From NCBI GenBank assembly GCA_017882945.1, contig JADGON010000242.1, positions 1 through 13,075 of the forward strand: 13,075 bases of DNA, read 5' to 3'. Each line of letters starts with the position of its first letter. The stretch's first letter is position 1. Below the pieces are notes generated by a model. The model made no database searches. It worked only from the letters and a program-made list of their open reading frames with translations, and had not been told where the DNA came from. The stretch comes from Acidimicrobiia bacterium (GTDB taxonomy: Bacteria; Actinomycetota; Acidimicrobiia; IMCC26256; JAENVU01). Both the position numbers and the translations under genes were made by a program. Positions 1-7,350 of the stretch are shown here, in pieces.

Positions 1-116
1 AGGAGGTCGCCAACTGCATCGCCTACATCGCGTCCGATGACGCGCGCTACATGATCGGATCGATCGTTTCGATCGACGGCGGACTCGTCACCTACGGAGG
101 GGGTTTTCCGACATGA
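1..116 (+). CDS. SDR family oxidoreductase, C-terminal fragment
   Basis: Only the last 37 residues are present, read from base 3 to the TGA at 114-116; the gene begins left of the window. The visible part has the usual end of a classical short-chain dehydrogenase: a helix starting EVANCIAYIASDDARY, then the strand and turn GSIVSIDGG that closes the Rossmann fold and the subunit interface. The catalytic Ser/Tyr/Lys and the cofactor motif are outside the window, so substrate and cofactor cannot be judged. Its stop overlaps the start of the acyl-CoA ligase gene (ATGA at 113-116), which indicates an operon and translational coupling. A role beside the ligase in oxidising a hydroxyacyl or ring alcohol intermediate is inference. 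Confidence 0.85.
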   Translation, partial: EVANCIAYIASDDARYMIGSIVSIDGGLVTYGGGFPT

Positions 117-1687
117 GCGAGCTGATCGCCGCTTGGACCTCGTTGTGGGACCTCATCGAGCAGCGCGCCGCCGCCTCCCCCGACGCGCCGTTCGGGATCG
201 ACGAGAACGACCGCTCGCTGACCTTCGCCGAGTACCGAGACGCGTGCAACCGTGCCGCGGCCGGGCTCGCCGAGCTCGGGGTGGGCGAAGGCACGAACGT
301 CTCCTGGCAGCTGCCGACCTGGCTCGAGTCGATGGTCCTCGTGGGCGCGCTCGCCCGCCTCGGTGCGGTGCAGAACCCGATGCTGCCGATCTACCGGGAA
401 CGCGAGGTCGGCTTCATCACGAACCAGACCGGCGCCAACCTCCTCATCGTGCCGTCCGTGTGGCGTGGCTTCGACTACGAGGCGATGGCTCGGTCGATCG
501 CGGCGGGCACGCTCGGTCTCGAAGTGCTCGTCTGTGACAAGAGCCTCCCCGAAGGTGACCCATCGACGCTCGGCCCGCCGGCCGCCGGTGCCGACGAGCC
601 GTTCAAGCCCGGGGTCGCGACCGACGGACCCTGGCGTTGGGTCTTCTACACGTCGGGCACGACCGCCGATCCAAAGGGTGCGCGCCACACGGACAAGACC
701 GTCGGCGCCTCCGCGTACACGATGGACCTCGTGCTCGAGATGAACGCCGAGGATCGCAACGCGATGGTGTTCCCGTTCACGCACATCGGTGGGATCGGCT
801 GGCTGTTCGCCTCCTTGATGGGTGGGTACGTCCACGTGCTGGTCGAGTCGTTCGTTCCGGACACGACGATTCCGGTGCTCCGACGCAACCGGGTGACGAT
901 CGCCGGTGCGGGCACTGCGTTCCATCTCGCGTACCTCGCCGCGCAGCGCAACGAGCCGGATGCCCCGATCTTCCCGGACGCGCGCGCCTTCGTCGGGGGT
1001 GGTGCCGCGAAGCCGCCGGCCCTGCACTTCGAGGTGAAGGGCGAGCTCGGCGGCGTGGGCATCGTGAGCGGCTACGGCCTGACCGAGGTGCCGATCCTCG
1101 CCATGGCGAGCATCCACGATCCCGATCAGAAGCTTGCCGACACCGAGGGGCGTCCCGGACCCGGGGTCGAGGTCAAGATCGTGAAGCTCGACGGCACGCC
1201 CGCCGGACCAGGTGAAGAGGGCGAGATCCGGGCGAAGGGTCCCAACCTGATGCTGGGCTACGTCGACGCGTCGCTCGACGCCGAAGCCTTCGACGAGGAG
1301 GGCTTCTTCCGCAGCGGTGACCTCGGCAACCTCGACGAGGACGGGTTCATCGCGATCACCGGCCGGCTCAAGGACGTGATCATCCGGAAGGGCGAGAACA
1401 TCTCGGCCAAGGAGGTCGAGGACCTCCTGTTCACCAACCCCCAGGTTGCCGACGCGGCGGTGATCGGTCTTCCCGACGAGCGCTCGGGGGAGCGGGCCTG
1501 CGCGCTCGTCGTCCCGGCCGATCCGCAGAACCCACCGACCCTGGCCGAGCTGTTCGAGTTCCTCAAGGGTGAAGGGCTCATGGTGCAGAAGATCCCCGAG
1601 CAGCTCGAGATCCTCGACGTGCTGCCGCGCAACCCGACCGGCAAGGTGCTCAAGCATGAGCTGCGCAAGCAGTACGCGGACAAGTAG
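113..1687 (+). CDS. AMP-forming acyl-CoA ligase (ANL superfamily)
   Basis: A 524-residue adenylate-forming enzyme that should activate a carboxylic acid with ATP to an acyl-AMP and transfer it to CoA in the cytoplasm. The full set of ANL core motifs is visible: the phosphate-binding loop YTSGTTADPKG (residues 179-189), GYGLTE (320-325), the GD motif at G402-D403, the hinge-region segment GRLKDVIIRKGENIS (417-431), and the C-terminal domain ending PRNPTGKVLK, where K511 is the expected adenylation lysine. Length is normal for the family. The ATG at 113 follows GGAGGGGG with a workable spacing and overlaps the preceding SDR stop. Sequence character is closest to the medium-chain or cyclohexanecarboxylate/aryl acid CoA ligases; the exact acid cannot be told. 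Neighbouring SDRs and a cyclase-family hydrolase suggest it starts a catabolic route. Class is secure, substrate is not. Confidence 0.95.
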   Translation: MSELIAAWTSLWDLIEQRAAASPDAPFGIDENDRSLTFAEYRDACNRAAAGLAELGVGEGTNVSWQLPTWLESMVLVGALARLGAVQNPMLPIYREREVGFITNQTGANLLIVPSVWRGFDYEAMARSIAAGTLGLEVLVCDKSLPEGDPSTLGPPAAGADEPFKPGVATDGPWRWVFYTSGTTADPKGARHTDKTVGASAYTMDLVLEMNAEDRNAMVFPFTHIGGIGWLFASLMGGYVHVLVESFVPDTTIPVLRRNRVTIAGAGTAFHLAYLAAQRNEPDAPIFPDARAFVGGGAAKPPALHFEVKGELGGVGIVSGYGLTEVPILAMASIHDPDQKLADTEGRPGPGVEVKIVKLDGTPAGPGEEGEIRAKGPNLMLGYVDASLDAEAFDEEGFFRSGDLGNLDEDGFIAITGRLKDVIIRKGENISAKEVEDLLFTNPQVADAAVIGLPDERSGERACALVVPADPQNPPTLAELFEFLKGEGLMVQKIPEQLEILDVLPRNPTGKVLKHELRKQYADK

Positions 1688-1699
1688 GGCGGTCGAACG

Positions 1700-2632
1700 G
1701 TGCCGCTGACCGACGAGCTGCGCGAGCTCGCTGCCCGGGTGTCGAACTGGGGTCGCTGGGGCCCCGACGACCAGCGGGGCACGTTGAACCTCGTGGACGA
1801 GGTTGCCGTCCGCAGGGGCGCAGCCGCCGTACGGAGAGGTGCAGCGTTCTCGCTCTCCATCCCGATGGACGCCGACGGGCCGCAGACGGGCCGCGTCATG
1901 GGGCGCGAGAACCCGAAGCTCACGGTGACGGTGGCGTCGTTCGCCTTCACCGGGGATCCCGGTGACTTCCAGACGAGCGACGACAAGATCGAGACCGGGT
2001 TGCAGTCGGCCACGCACTGGGATGCGCTTGCGCACGCGGGCTACGACGACTTGCTGTACAACGACAATCCGTCGTCGGTCATCAACATGGAGGTGGGCGC
2101 GACCCGCTTGGGCATCGAGCACTTCGGACCGCTCGTGACGCGGGCTCTTCTGTGCGATGTCGCGCGGCACCACGGAGTCGAGTGGTTCGACGAGCCGTAC
2201 TCGATCACCGGCGAGGACCTGGAGGCATGTGTGACGAGCGCGGGATTGCGGGTCGAGCCCGGTGACGTGATCCTCGTGCGCACGGGCCAGATGCATTGGC
2301 TCCGGGAAGGTGACCGGCATCGCTACGCGGACATCTCACCGGGGGTCGGTGTCGAGTCGCTCGCATGGCTCCACGACCACGACGTGGCGGCAATCGCGAC
2401 GGACACCCATACGTTCGAGCCGTATCCCGGGAGCGGAGACAATCCGTTCCTCTTTCCCGTGCACATGATCGACCTGCGGGACATGGGAATGCCCCAAGGC
2501 CAGCAGTGGGCGCTCGACGAGCTGGCCGAAGACTGCCTCTCGGACGGTGTCTACGAATGCCTGCTGGTCGCGACGCCACTGCCGATCAGCGGTGGCCTCG
2601 GTGGCCTCGTCGCACCGACGGCGGCAAAGTGA
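1700..2632 (+). CDS. cyclase family protein (metal-dependent hydrolase, kynurenine formamidase-like fold)
   Basis: A 310-residue member of the cyclase family (PF04199), which includes kynurenine formamidase and isatin hydrolase and hydrolyses amides, lactams or similar bonds using a divalent metal. The family metal motif appears as THWDALAH at residues 105-112 (H106, D108, H112), with further conserved elements GDVILVRTGQ (188-197), DTHTFE (235-240) and H255 in FPVH. The length is that of the longer actinobacterial and proteobacterial branch and not of the roughly 210-residue formamidases. The start is GTG at 1700: the upstream ligase stop at 1685-1687 lies in the same frame, so no earlier start exists, and no strong Shine-Dalgarno sequence is visible. 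It lies 12 bases after the ligase and overlaps the next SDR by GTGA. Family is clear; substrate is unknown and ring opening of a pathway intermediate is a guess. Confidence 0.88.
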   Translation: MPLTDELRELAARVSNWGRWGPDDQRGTLNLVDEVAVRRGAAAVRRGAAFSLSIPMDADGPQTGRVMGRENPKLTVTVASFAFTGDPGDFQTSDDKIETGLQSATHWDALAHAGYDDLLYNDNPSSVINMEVGATRLGIEHFGPLVTRALLCDVARHHGVEWFDEPYSITGEDLEACVTSAGLRVEPGDVILVRTGQMHWLREGDRHRYADISPGVGVESLAWLHDHDVAAIATDTHTFEPYPGSGDNPFLFPVHMIDLRDMGMPQGQQWALDELAEDCLSDGVYECLLVATPLPISGGLGGLVAPTAAK

Positions 2633-3402
2633 GCGCGGTGCGGACGGTCGCGGTCACCGGCTCGGCTTCCGGCCTCGGCGCGGCGGTGCGGGCGCGCCTC
2701 GTTGCCGGCGGAGCGCGGGTCGTCGGCGTGGACCTGCGCGACGCCGACATCCTCGCCGACCTCTCGGGACCGTCGGGGCGGGAGGGCGCGGTGGCGGCCG
2801 TGCTCGCGGCCAGCGACGGTGTGCTCGACGGGCTTGTCCCCTGCGCGGGTCTCGGCCCGCAGGTCCCGGACCATGCATTGATTGCTTCCGTGAACTACTT
2901 CGGCTTTCTCGCTGTCCTGGACGGGCTCTTCGATGCTCTGTGCCGCGGCGTCGCCCCGGCCGCCGTCGCGATCTCGTCGAACTCGACCACGATCGATCCC
3001 ACCGTCGACGCCGCGCTCATCACCGCGTGTCTGGAGGGTGACGAGCCCGCGGCCCGATCGCGGGCGGTCGAGCTCGAAGGCAACTCCGTGTACGCATCGT
3101 CGAAGGTCGCGGTGGCGCGGGCGGTGCGCCGGCGCGTGACGGAGTGGGGCGCGGCCGGGGTGCGCGTGAACGCGGTTGCACCCGGCCCGTTCGAGAGCCC
3201 GCTGCTCCAGGGCGGGCGTGAGGACCCGGTCCTCGGTCAGCTGATCGACGCACTCCCGGTACCGACTGGGAAGATCGGCCAGCCCGACGAGGTCGCCGCG
3301 GTCGTCGAGTTCCTCCTCTCGCCTGCCGCGTCCTACGTGCACGGCAGCATCGTGTTCGTCGACGGCGGCATCGACGCCCTCATCCGTCCCGACGCGATCT
3401 GA
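2629..3402 (+). CDS. SDR oxidoreductase of the 3-alpha-hydroxysteroid dehydrogenase/carbonyl reductase type
   Basis: A 257-residue NAD(P)-dependent short-chain dehydrogenase. The dinucleotide motif is TGSASGLG (residues 10-17), the catalytic serine lies in AISSNS (S116/S117), and YxxxK is Y155-K159. Two features are unusual for a classical SDR and match Comamonas 3-alpha-HSD/carbonyl reductase (HsdA) as I remember it: CAG (72-74) in place of NAG, and about 38 residues between Ser and Tyr where 12-13 is usual. The phrases CAGLGPQ, VNYFG and the ending SPAASYVHG...DGGIDA also match that enzyme. It should interconvert an alcohol and a ketone. The GTG at 2629 overlaps the cyclase stop (GTGA); GTG 2638 is an alternative and would align even better with the short HsdA N-terminus. 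A steroid substrate is not proven; ring-ketone chemistry is plausible. Confidence 0.88.
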   Translation: MSAVRTVAVTGSASGLGAAVRARLVAGGARVVGVDLRDADILADLSGPSGREGAVAAVLAASDGVLDGLVPCAGLGPQVPDHALIASVNYFGFLAVLDGLFDALCRGVAPAAVAISSNSTTIDPTVDAALITACLEGDEPAARSRAVELEGNSVYASSKVAVARAVRRRVTEWGAAGVRVNAVAPGPFESPLLQGGREDPVLGQLIDALPVPTGKIGQPDEVAAVVEFLLSPAASYVHGSIVFVDGGIDALIRPDAI

Positions 3403-3412
3403 CCGCTCCGGG

Positions 3413-3446
3413 TTCGACGCCTGGGTGGCTGGGTAGGGTGCGCGGT
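3413..3446 (+). promoter_or_regulatory. Probable leaderless promoter for the CMD-family gene
   Basis: TAGGGT at 3434-3439 fits the actinobacterial -10 consensus TANNNT and is followed by exactly 7 bases before the GTG at 3447, the geometry expected when transcription begins at the start codon. A possible -35 is TTCGAC at 3413-3418 with a 15-base spacer, which is short. No Shine-Dalgarno sequence precedes the GTG. This is the only gap of notable size in the plus-strand block 1-4040, so the downstream gene may be transcribed separately from the SDR operon. Confidence 0.5.
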
Positions 3447-4040
3447 GTGACAGCTGAACCGAGGGTGGGGCCGCTACCGGTCGATGTGGCGCGTGAAGCC
3501 GCGGCGGCTGGGGACGTGCCGGAGTACGTCGTCGGCACCAATGTGTTCCGGACGTTGCTGGTCCACCCGCCCCTTGCTCGCGTGCTGAACGCGGTCCTGG
3601 ACCCGTTGCTGCTGAACGGGACGATCGACGCACGCCTGCGTGAGCTCGTGATCATGAGGGTCGCGTGGGTTACGGGATCGGTCTACGAGTGGTCGCAGCA
3701 TTGGATGCTCGCCCCGATGTTCGGCGCTCCGACCGAGGAGCTGGCCGCGGTGCGGAACTGGGAAGCATCGGACCGCTTCGGTGCGACCGAACGCGCGATT
3801 CTCGCGGCGACCGACGAGACGCTTTCGGGGCAGGCTGTCTCGGACGCGACGTGGGGCGCGTTGGCGACCGCGTTCCCCGACGATGCGCAGCGCATGGAGC
3901 TGCTCATGCTCGTCGGCGGCTACCAGATGCTCTCGGGCGTGCTGCGTTCGCTGCGGGTCCCACTCGATGCCGGGCTCGAGCCGTGGCTTCCCGACGGGGT
4001 CAGCCCGCTCGACCCTGGATCACCAGATGGCGGTCGGTGA
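3447..4040 (+). CDS. carboxymuconolactone decarboxylase (CMD/AhpD-like) family protein, no redox cysteines
   Basis: A 197-residue all-helical protein of the CMD/AhpD family. The diagnostic segment is LRELVIMRVAW followed by GSVYEWSQHW (residues 64-86). Aligned by spacing to AhpD, the proton-relay Glu and His are kept (E66, H85), but the two CxxC cysteines are replaced by S78 and E81, so peroxiredoxin-reductase chemistry is not expected. This is typical of a large group of uncharacterised CMD proteins found in catabolic clusters, where decarboxylation or another acid-base step is suspected. I place the start at GTG 3447 because a TAGGGT box lies 7 bases upstream; GTG 3438 would add three residues. 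Its 3' end overlaps the end of the convergent methyltransferase gene by 41 bases. Family assignment is firm, reaction unknown. Confidence 0.85.
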   Translation: MTAEPRVGPLPVDVAREAAAAGDVPEYVVGTNVFRTLLVHPPLARVLNAVLDPLLLNGTIDARLRELVIMRVAWVTGSVYEWSQHWMLAPMFGAPTEELAAVRNWEASDRFGATERAILAATDETLSGQAVSDATWGALATAFPDDAQRMELLMLVGGYQMLSGVLRSLRVPLDAGLEPWLPDGVSPLDPGSPDGGR

Positions 4041-4665
4041 TCGGCTGGACGTCGAGCGCGTCGAGTCCGGCCGCGGCGAGCTGCGCTCGCACCTCGTCGG
4101 TCGTGAACGCGGCGCAGAGCGAGTGGAAGAAGTCGCGGCGCAGGACATCCGGCTCGCCGCGCGCGTGCTGATCGACCAACGCCTGCGCGATCGCGGCTGA
4201 CTCGGGTCGCATGAGGTCCTGCACGAAGATGCACGCACCGGGCGACGCCGCGATCCGGATCGCGTCCCAGAGCACGGCAGGATCGTGGAAGTGGTGAAGC
4301 GCCGCGGTCGAGACGACTGCGTCGAAGGCACCGAGCGTCGCGAGCTCCGGATCGGGGAGCAACCGGTGTTGGAGCGAGATCTGACCGGCGCAGCCCTCGC
4401 GGGCGACCCGCTGAACACCCAGGGCGAGCATCGCGGGAGAGCCTTCGAGCCCGACGATGTGAGTGTCCGGGTAGGCGCGCGCGAAACGGACCGTGACGTC
4501 CGCCGGGCCGCACGCGAGGTCGAGCATGCGCCCACCGGCGAACTCGGGGAACGCCGCGCCGAAGCGGGTGACCGCGCCCTGATGTGACTCGGTGAAGTCG
4601 GCCTCGGAGTACGCGATCGCCTGGTCGTCATCGACCATGAGCTCGGGTTCGGTGACCCGCTCCAT
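4000..4665 (-). CDS. class I SAM-dependent methyltransferase
   Basis: A 221-residue protein with a Rossmann-like methyltransferase domain. Motif I is MLDLACGPADVT (residues 47-58), the acidic residue that binds the SAM ribose is E74 in VGLEGSPAML, and a motif IV-like stretch GAFDAVVSTAALHHF (112-126) follows; a later strand is ACIFVQDLM. It should transfer a methyl group from S-adenosylmethionine to a small molecule; the C-terminal half gives no acceptor clue. The ATG at 4665 shares one base with the stop of the GNAT gene (TGATG), so it is the last gene of the five-gene minus-strand operon; M10 is a less likely internal start. The stop at 4000-4002 lies inside the convergent CMD gene. It has no evident link to gamma-glutamyl chemistry and may be a passenger in the operon. 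Confidence 0.88.
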   Translation of the reverse strand: MERVTEPELMVDDDQAIAYSEADFTESHQGAVTRFGAAFPEFAGGRMLDLACGPADVTVRFARAYPDTHIVGLEGSPAMLALGVQRVAREGCAGQISLQHRLLPDPELATLGAFDAVVSTAALHHFHDPAVLWDAIRIAASPGACIFVQDLMRPESAAIAQALVDQHARGEPDVLRRDFFHSLCAAFTTDEVRAQLAAAGLDALDVQPITDRHLVIQGRAG

Positions 4666-5198
4666 CACGGCGCCCCGATCTCGTAGACGACCACGTCGAA
4701 GCGGTACTCCGGGTGCATCGTCGTGCGTTCCAAGGTCATGCCGAGCTTCTGCATCACGTTCCACGAGCGCCGGTTCTCGGGTCGGGTGACGCTGACGAGC
4801 CGGTCGAGGCCGAGAGGCCCGAAGGCGTAGCCCATCGCGACGCGCGCGCCCTCGGTCGCCAGGCCCTGCCCCCACCGGTCGCGAGCCAGGCGCCATCCGA
4901 TCTCGACGGCCGGGAGGATCTCGGGGAGGAAGCGCGGGACGGCGAGCCCGACGAAGCCGATGCACTCGTCGGTCTCCTTCGGCGTGGCGCACCACAGCCC
5001 GAACCCGTCGTGGTCCCATCGTTGGCGGAACCCGTTCATCTGCTCGGTGGCCCCGGCCCGCGAGAGCGGGTCGCCCTTCGCTCCGTGCCACCGCATGACC
5101 TCTGGATCTGCGCACAGCTCGGCGTAGGCGTCGAGGTCGTCGTCGCTCCATGGGCGCAGCCGGAGACGCGCGGTCTCGAGCGTCGGTGGCGTGGTCAT
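4665..5198 (-). CDS. GNAT family N-acetyltransferase (RimJ/RimL-like)
   Basis: A 177-residue acetyltransferase of the RimJ/RimL type (Acetyltransf_3), expected to transfer an acetyl group from acetyl-CoA to a primary amine. It opens with the typical TLETARLRLRPWSDDDLDAY (residues 6-25). The acetyl-CoA pyrophosphate loop is RDRWGQGLATEG (106-117), and the late motif TRPENRRSWNVMQKLGM (138-154), normal for the family, follows. The ATG at 5198 overlaps the stop of the upstream glutamine amidotransferase gene (ATGA), which fixes the start; the frame is open further upstream but that part is arginine-rich shadow sequence. Its stop is fused to the methyltransferase start. RimJ/RimL-like proteins often acetylate metabolites or antibiotics and not ribosomal proteins, so an amine substrate from the same operon is possible but unproven. 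Confidence 0.9.
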   Translation of the reverse strand: MTTPPTLETARLRLRPWSDDDLDAYAELCADPEVMRWHGAKGDPLSRAGATEQMNGFRQRWDHDGFGLWCATPKETDECIGFVGLAVPRFLPEILPAVEIGWRLARDRWGQGLATEGARVAMGYAFGPLGLDRLVSVTRPENRRSWNVMQKLGMTLERTTMHPEYRFDVVVYEIGAP

Positions 5199-5932
5199 GA
5201 CGGTGCCGCGCGCTGCACGAAGGTCGCGAAGAGCGCGTGCTGCGCGGGATCGCGACCCGCGGTGTCCTCCGGATGCCACTGCGCGCCGACGATCCATGCG
5301 TCGCCGTCGAGCTCGATGCCTTCGACGATCCCGTCGGGGGCGCGGGCGGTGATCCGGAGCCGGTTGCCGAGCCGGTCGATCGCCTGATGGTGGTGGGACG
5401 AGCACTCGTTGTGCGTCGTCCCCATCGCCTGGGCAAGCCGGGATCCCGGCTCGATGTCGAGATCGTGCAGCGTCGCGCCGCCCTCGACTCCAGGGGTCCC
5501 GTGGCCGATCAGCCCCGCACGACCCGTGATGTGCTGGTCGAGCGAGCCACCGAGCAGGACGTTGAGCACCTGCGCGCCGCGACAGATCGCCAGCGTGGGC
5601 ATGCCGCGGTCGATGGCGGCGCGGGCCAGTGCAAGCTCGAACGCATCACGAACATGGCTCACCCCGTAGATGTGACGGTCGGATTCCGCTCCGTACGTCG
5701 CGGGGTCGAGGTCGCCGCCACCGAGCAGGAGCAGGCCGTCGAAGTGGTCGAGGAGGTCGCTTGCTGCCGCGGCGTCCAGCTCCTCGGGCATGAGGACCGC
5801 TTCCTGCGCGCCGGCCCGCTTGAGCGCCGCGACGTACGGCTCCGGCACCGCGACCCCGGCGTCGAGCCAGCCCTCGACGCGCCCGGGACGCACCGGGTAC
5901 GCCGGTACGGCGATGAAGGGCTTCCGGGTCAC
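5195..5932 (-). CDS. gamma-glutamyl-gamma-aminobutyrate hydrolase family protein (class I glutamine amidotransferase, peptidase C26)
   Basis: A 245-residue PuuD-type hydrolase. The family catalytic triad is visible: nucleophile C117 in AICRGAQ (115-121), H220 in GAQWHPED, and E222. LLLLGGGDLDP (67-77) and the SHHHQA segment (169-174) are characteristic of this branch. PuuD frees glutamate from gamma-glutamyl amino acids such as gamma-glutamyl-GABA. The start is GTG at 5932, two bases after the stop of the glutamine-synthetase-like gene, giving the family's usual short N-terminus before KPFIAVPAYPV; no nearer ATG exists. Adjacency to a ligase that could make gamma-glutamyl amides strongly supports a make-then-hydrolyse pathway. 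The product released depends on the amine used, which is not known. A role in purine or folate metabolism, as for other class I amidotransferases, is less likely because this is a stand-alone C26 domain. Confidence 0.92.
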   Translation of the reverse strand: MTRKPFIAVPAYPVRPGRVEGWLDAGVAVPEPYVAALKRAGAQEAVLMPEELDAAAASDLLDHFDGLLLLGGGDLDPATYGAESDRHIYGVSHVRDAFELALARAAIDRGMPTLAICRGAQVLNVLLGGSLDQHITGRAGLIGHGTPGVEGGATLHDLDIEPGSRLAQAMGTTHNECSSHHHQAIDRLGNRLRITARAPDGIVEGIELDGDAWIVGAQWHPEDTAGRDPAQHALFATFVQRAAPS

Positions 5933-5934
5933 GT

Positions 5935-7314
5935 TCAGAATTGCTCGAAGTTGCGGCGAAGCTCCCAGTCGGTCACGGCCTGGTTGAACACCGCCCACTC
6001 CTGTCGTGCCGCGTGCACGAGATGCTTGTGCACAGCTTCGCCGAAGGCGGCGCCGGCCACCTCGCTGCGTTCGAACTCGGCGATCGCGTCGACGATGTTC
6101 CAGGGCACGTGCGGGATGTCCGGGGCCTCGTACGCGTTGCCCACGAGCACGGGCGGCGGCTCGATCTTGTTCTCGATGCCGTGCAGGCCGGCTGCGATGG
6201 TGGCCGCGAACGCGAGGTACGGATTGCAGTCCGCACCGGGGATGCGGGACTCGATGCGGAAACCCTGGCCGTGACCGACGAGCCGGAAGCCGCACGTTCG
6301 ATTGTCGCGACCCCAGGCGAGTGCGGTCGGTGCCCACGACTCGGGTTGGTAGCGCTTGTACGAGTTGACGGTCGGAGCGAACATCCAGGCGAGTTCCCGG
6401 CCGGTGGCGACGAGCCCGCCGAGCCAGCCTCGGAACGCGTCCGACATGTGGTCCGGTCCGTTCTCGTTCCACATGAGCGACTCGGTGCCGTCGATGTTCC
6501 AGAGGCTCGAGTGCACGTGACACGAAGAGCCGACCTCGTCCATCGAGTACTTGGCCATGAACGTCAGCGATCGGCCGTTGAGGCCGGCGATCTCCTTGGC
6601 TCCGTTCTTGTAGATCACGTGCCGGTCGGCCATGGTGACCGCGTCTGCGTAGCGCAGGTTGATCTCGTGCTGACCCTTGCCGGCTTCACCCTTCGAGAAC
6701 TCGACTGGCACGCCGGCGTGGTCCATGCCGTTGCGGATCTGGCGGATGAGGTACTCATCACGCGTCGTCTGGAGGATGTGGTAGTCCTCGATGAAACCGG
6801 AGTGCGGGGTCAGGTCCTGGAAGTGCTTCGCCTGTGCCTCCTCGTAGGACTCCTTGAAGAGGAAGAACTCCAGCTCGGACGCGCACATCACCCGGAAGCC
6901 GAGCGCCGCCGCGCGCTCGACCTGCTTGATCAGGATCTGGCGCGGTGAGACCTCGACCGGCTCGCCCGTCTCGGAGTCGAACAGGTCGCAGAGCACGAGC
7001 GCGGTCTTCTCGAGCCACGGCACGATCCGCAAGGTGGACGGGTCCGGGACGCAGCGAAAGTCGCCGTAGCCGGACTCCCAGTTCGCGAAGTCGAAGCCGG
7101 AGAGCGGGGTCATGTCCACGTCCACGGCGAGCAGGTACACGCAGGCCTCGATCGCACCCTCACCCGACGCGACATGGTCGAGATAGAAGTGGCCGGTCAC
7201 CCGCTTGCCGATGAGCCGGCCCTGCAGGTCGGTGAACGCAACGAGCACCGTGTCGACCCCCCCGTTGCGGATCAGTGTCTCGAGCGCCTGCGGATCGAGC
7301 ATGCCGGTCGTCAT
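5935..7314 (-). CDS. glutamine synthetase family protein, likely gamma-glutamyl amide ligase (PuuA/GlnA3/GlnA4-like)
   Basis: A 459-residue protein with the beta-grasp and catalytic domains of glutamine synthetase. Metal and substrate motifs are present: E147 and E149 in ASELEF, HEIN at 216-219, HVH at 266-268, the ATP/glutamate segment WGRDNRT (334-340), E365 with RIPG (367-370), and ADCNPYLAFAATIAAG (371-386). The adenylylation site typical of regulated GlnA is not seen near the C-terminus, which ends at ELRRNFEQF. GS paralogues next to PuuD-type hydrolases usually ligate glutamate to an amine (putrescine in PuuA, polyamines or ethanolamine in actinobacterial GlnA3/GlnA4) and do not assimilate ammonia. 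I choose ATG 7314, which sits 6 bases from AAGGGA; the TTG three bases upstream is too close to that site. It is second in the operon, 36 bases after the SDR. The amine is unknown. Confidence 0.92.
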   Translation of the reverse strand: MTTGMLDPQALETLIRNGGVDTVLVAFTDLQGRLIGKRVTGHFYLDHVASGEGAIEACVYLLAVDVDMTPLSGFDFANWESGYGDFRCVPDPSTLRIVPWLEKTALVLCDLFDSETGEPVEVSPRQILIKQVERAAALGFRVMCASELEFFLFKESYEEAQAKHFQDLTPHSGFIEDYHILQTTRDEYLIRQIRNGMDHAGVPVEFSKGEAGKGQHEINLRYADAVTMADRHVIYKNGAKEIAGLNGRSLTFMAKYSMDEVGSSCHVHSSLWNIDGTESLMWNENGPDHMSDAFRGWLGGLVATGRELAWMFAPTVNSYKRYQPESWAPTALAWGRDNRTCGFRLVGHGQGFRIESRIPGADCNPYLAFAATIAAGLHGIENKIEPPPVLVGNAYEAPDIPHVPWNIVDAIAEFERSEVAGAAFGEAVHKHLVHAARQEWAVFNQAVTDWELRRNFEQF

Positions 7315-7320
7315 CAAGGT

Positions 7321-7326
7321 TCCCTT
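7321..7326 (-). promoter_or_regulatory. Ribosome binding site deciding the start of the GS-like gene
   Basis: Minus-strand AAGGGA at 7326-7321 lies 6 bases from ATG 7314 but only 3 from the in-frame TTG at 7317. Normal spacing therefore favours the ATG. Confidence 0.6.
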
Positions 7327-7350
7327 CGGTCCCGAGTCAGGCTATTGCGC

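Noticed and set aside
92..2320. A minus-strand open frame of 742 codons opposite the acyl-CoA ligase and cyclase genes.
   Set aside because: Its translation is rich in Arg, His, Val and Asp with no recognisable domain, while the opposite strand carries two proteins with full family motifs. It is an antisense shadow caused by high G+C at third positions.
5237..6948. Overlapping plus-strand open frames of about 335-345 codons opposite the PuuD-like and GS-like genes.
   Set aside because: Composition is shadow-like and they lie opposite two proteins with complete catalytic motifs.
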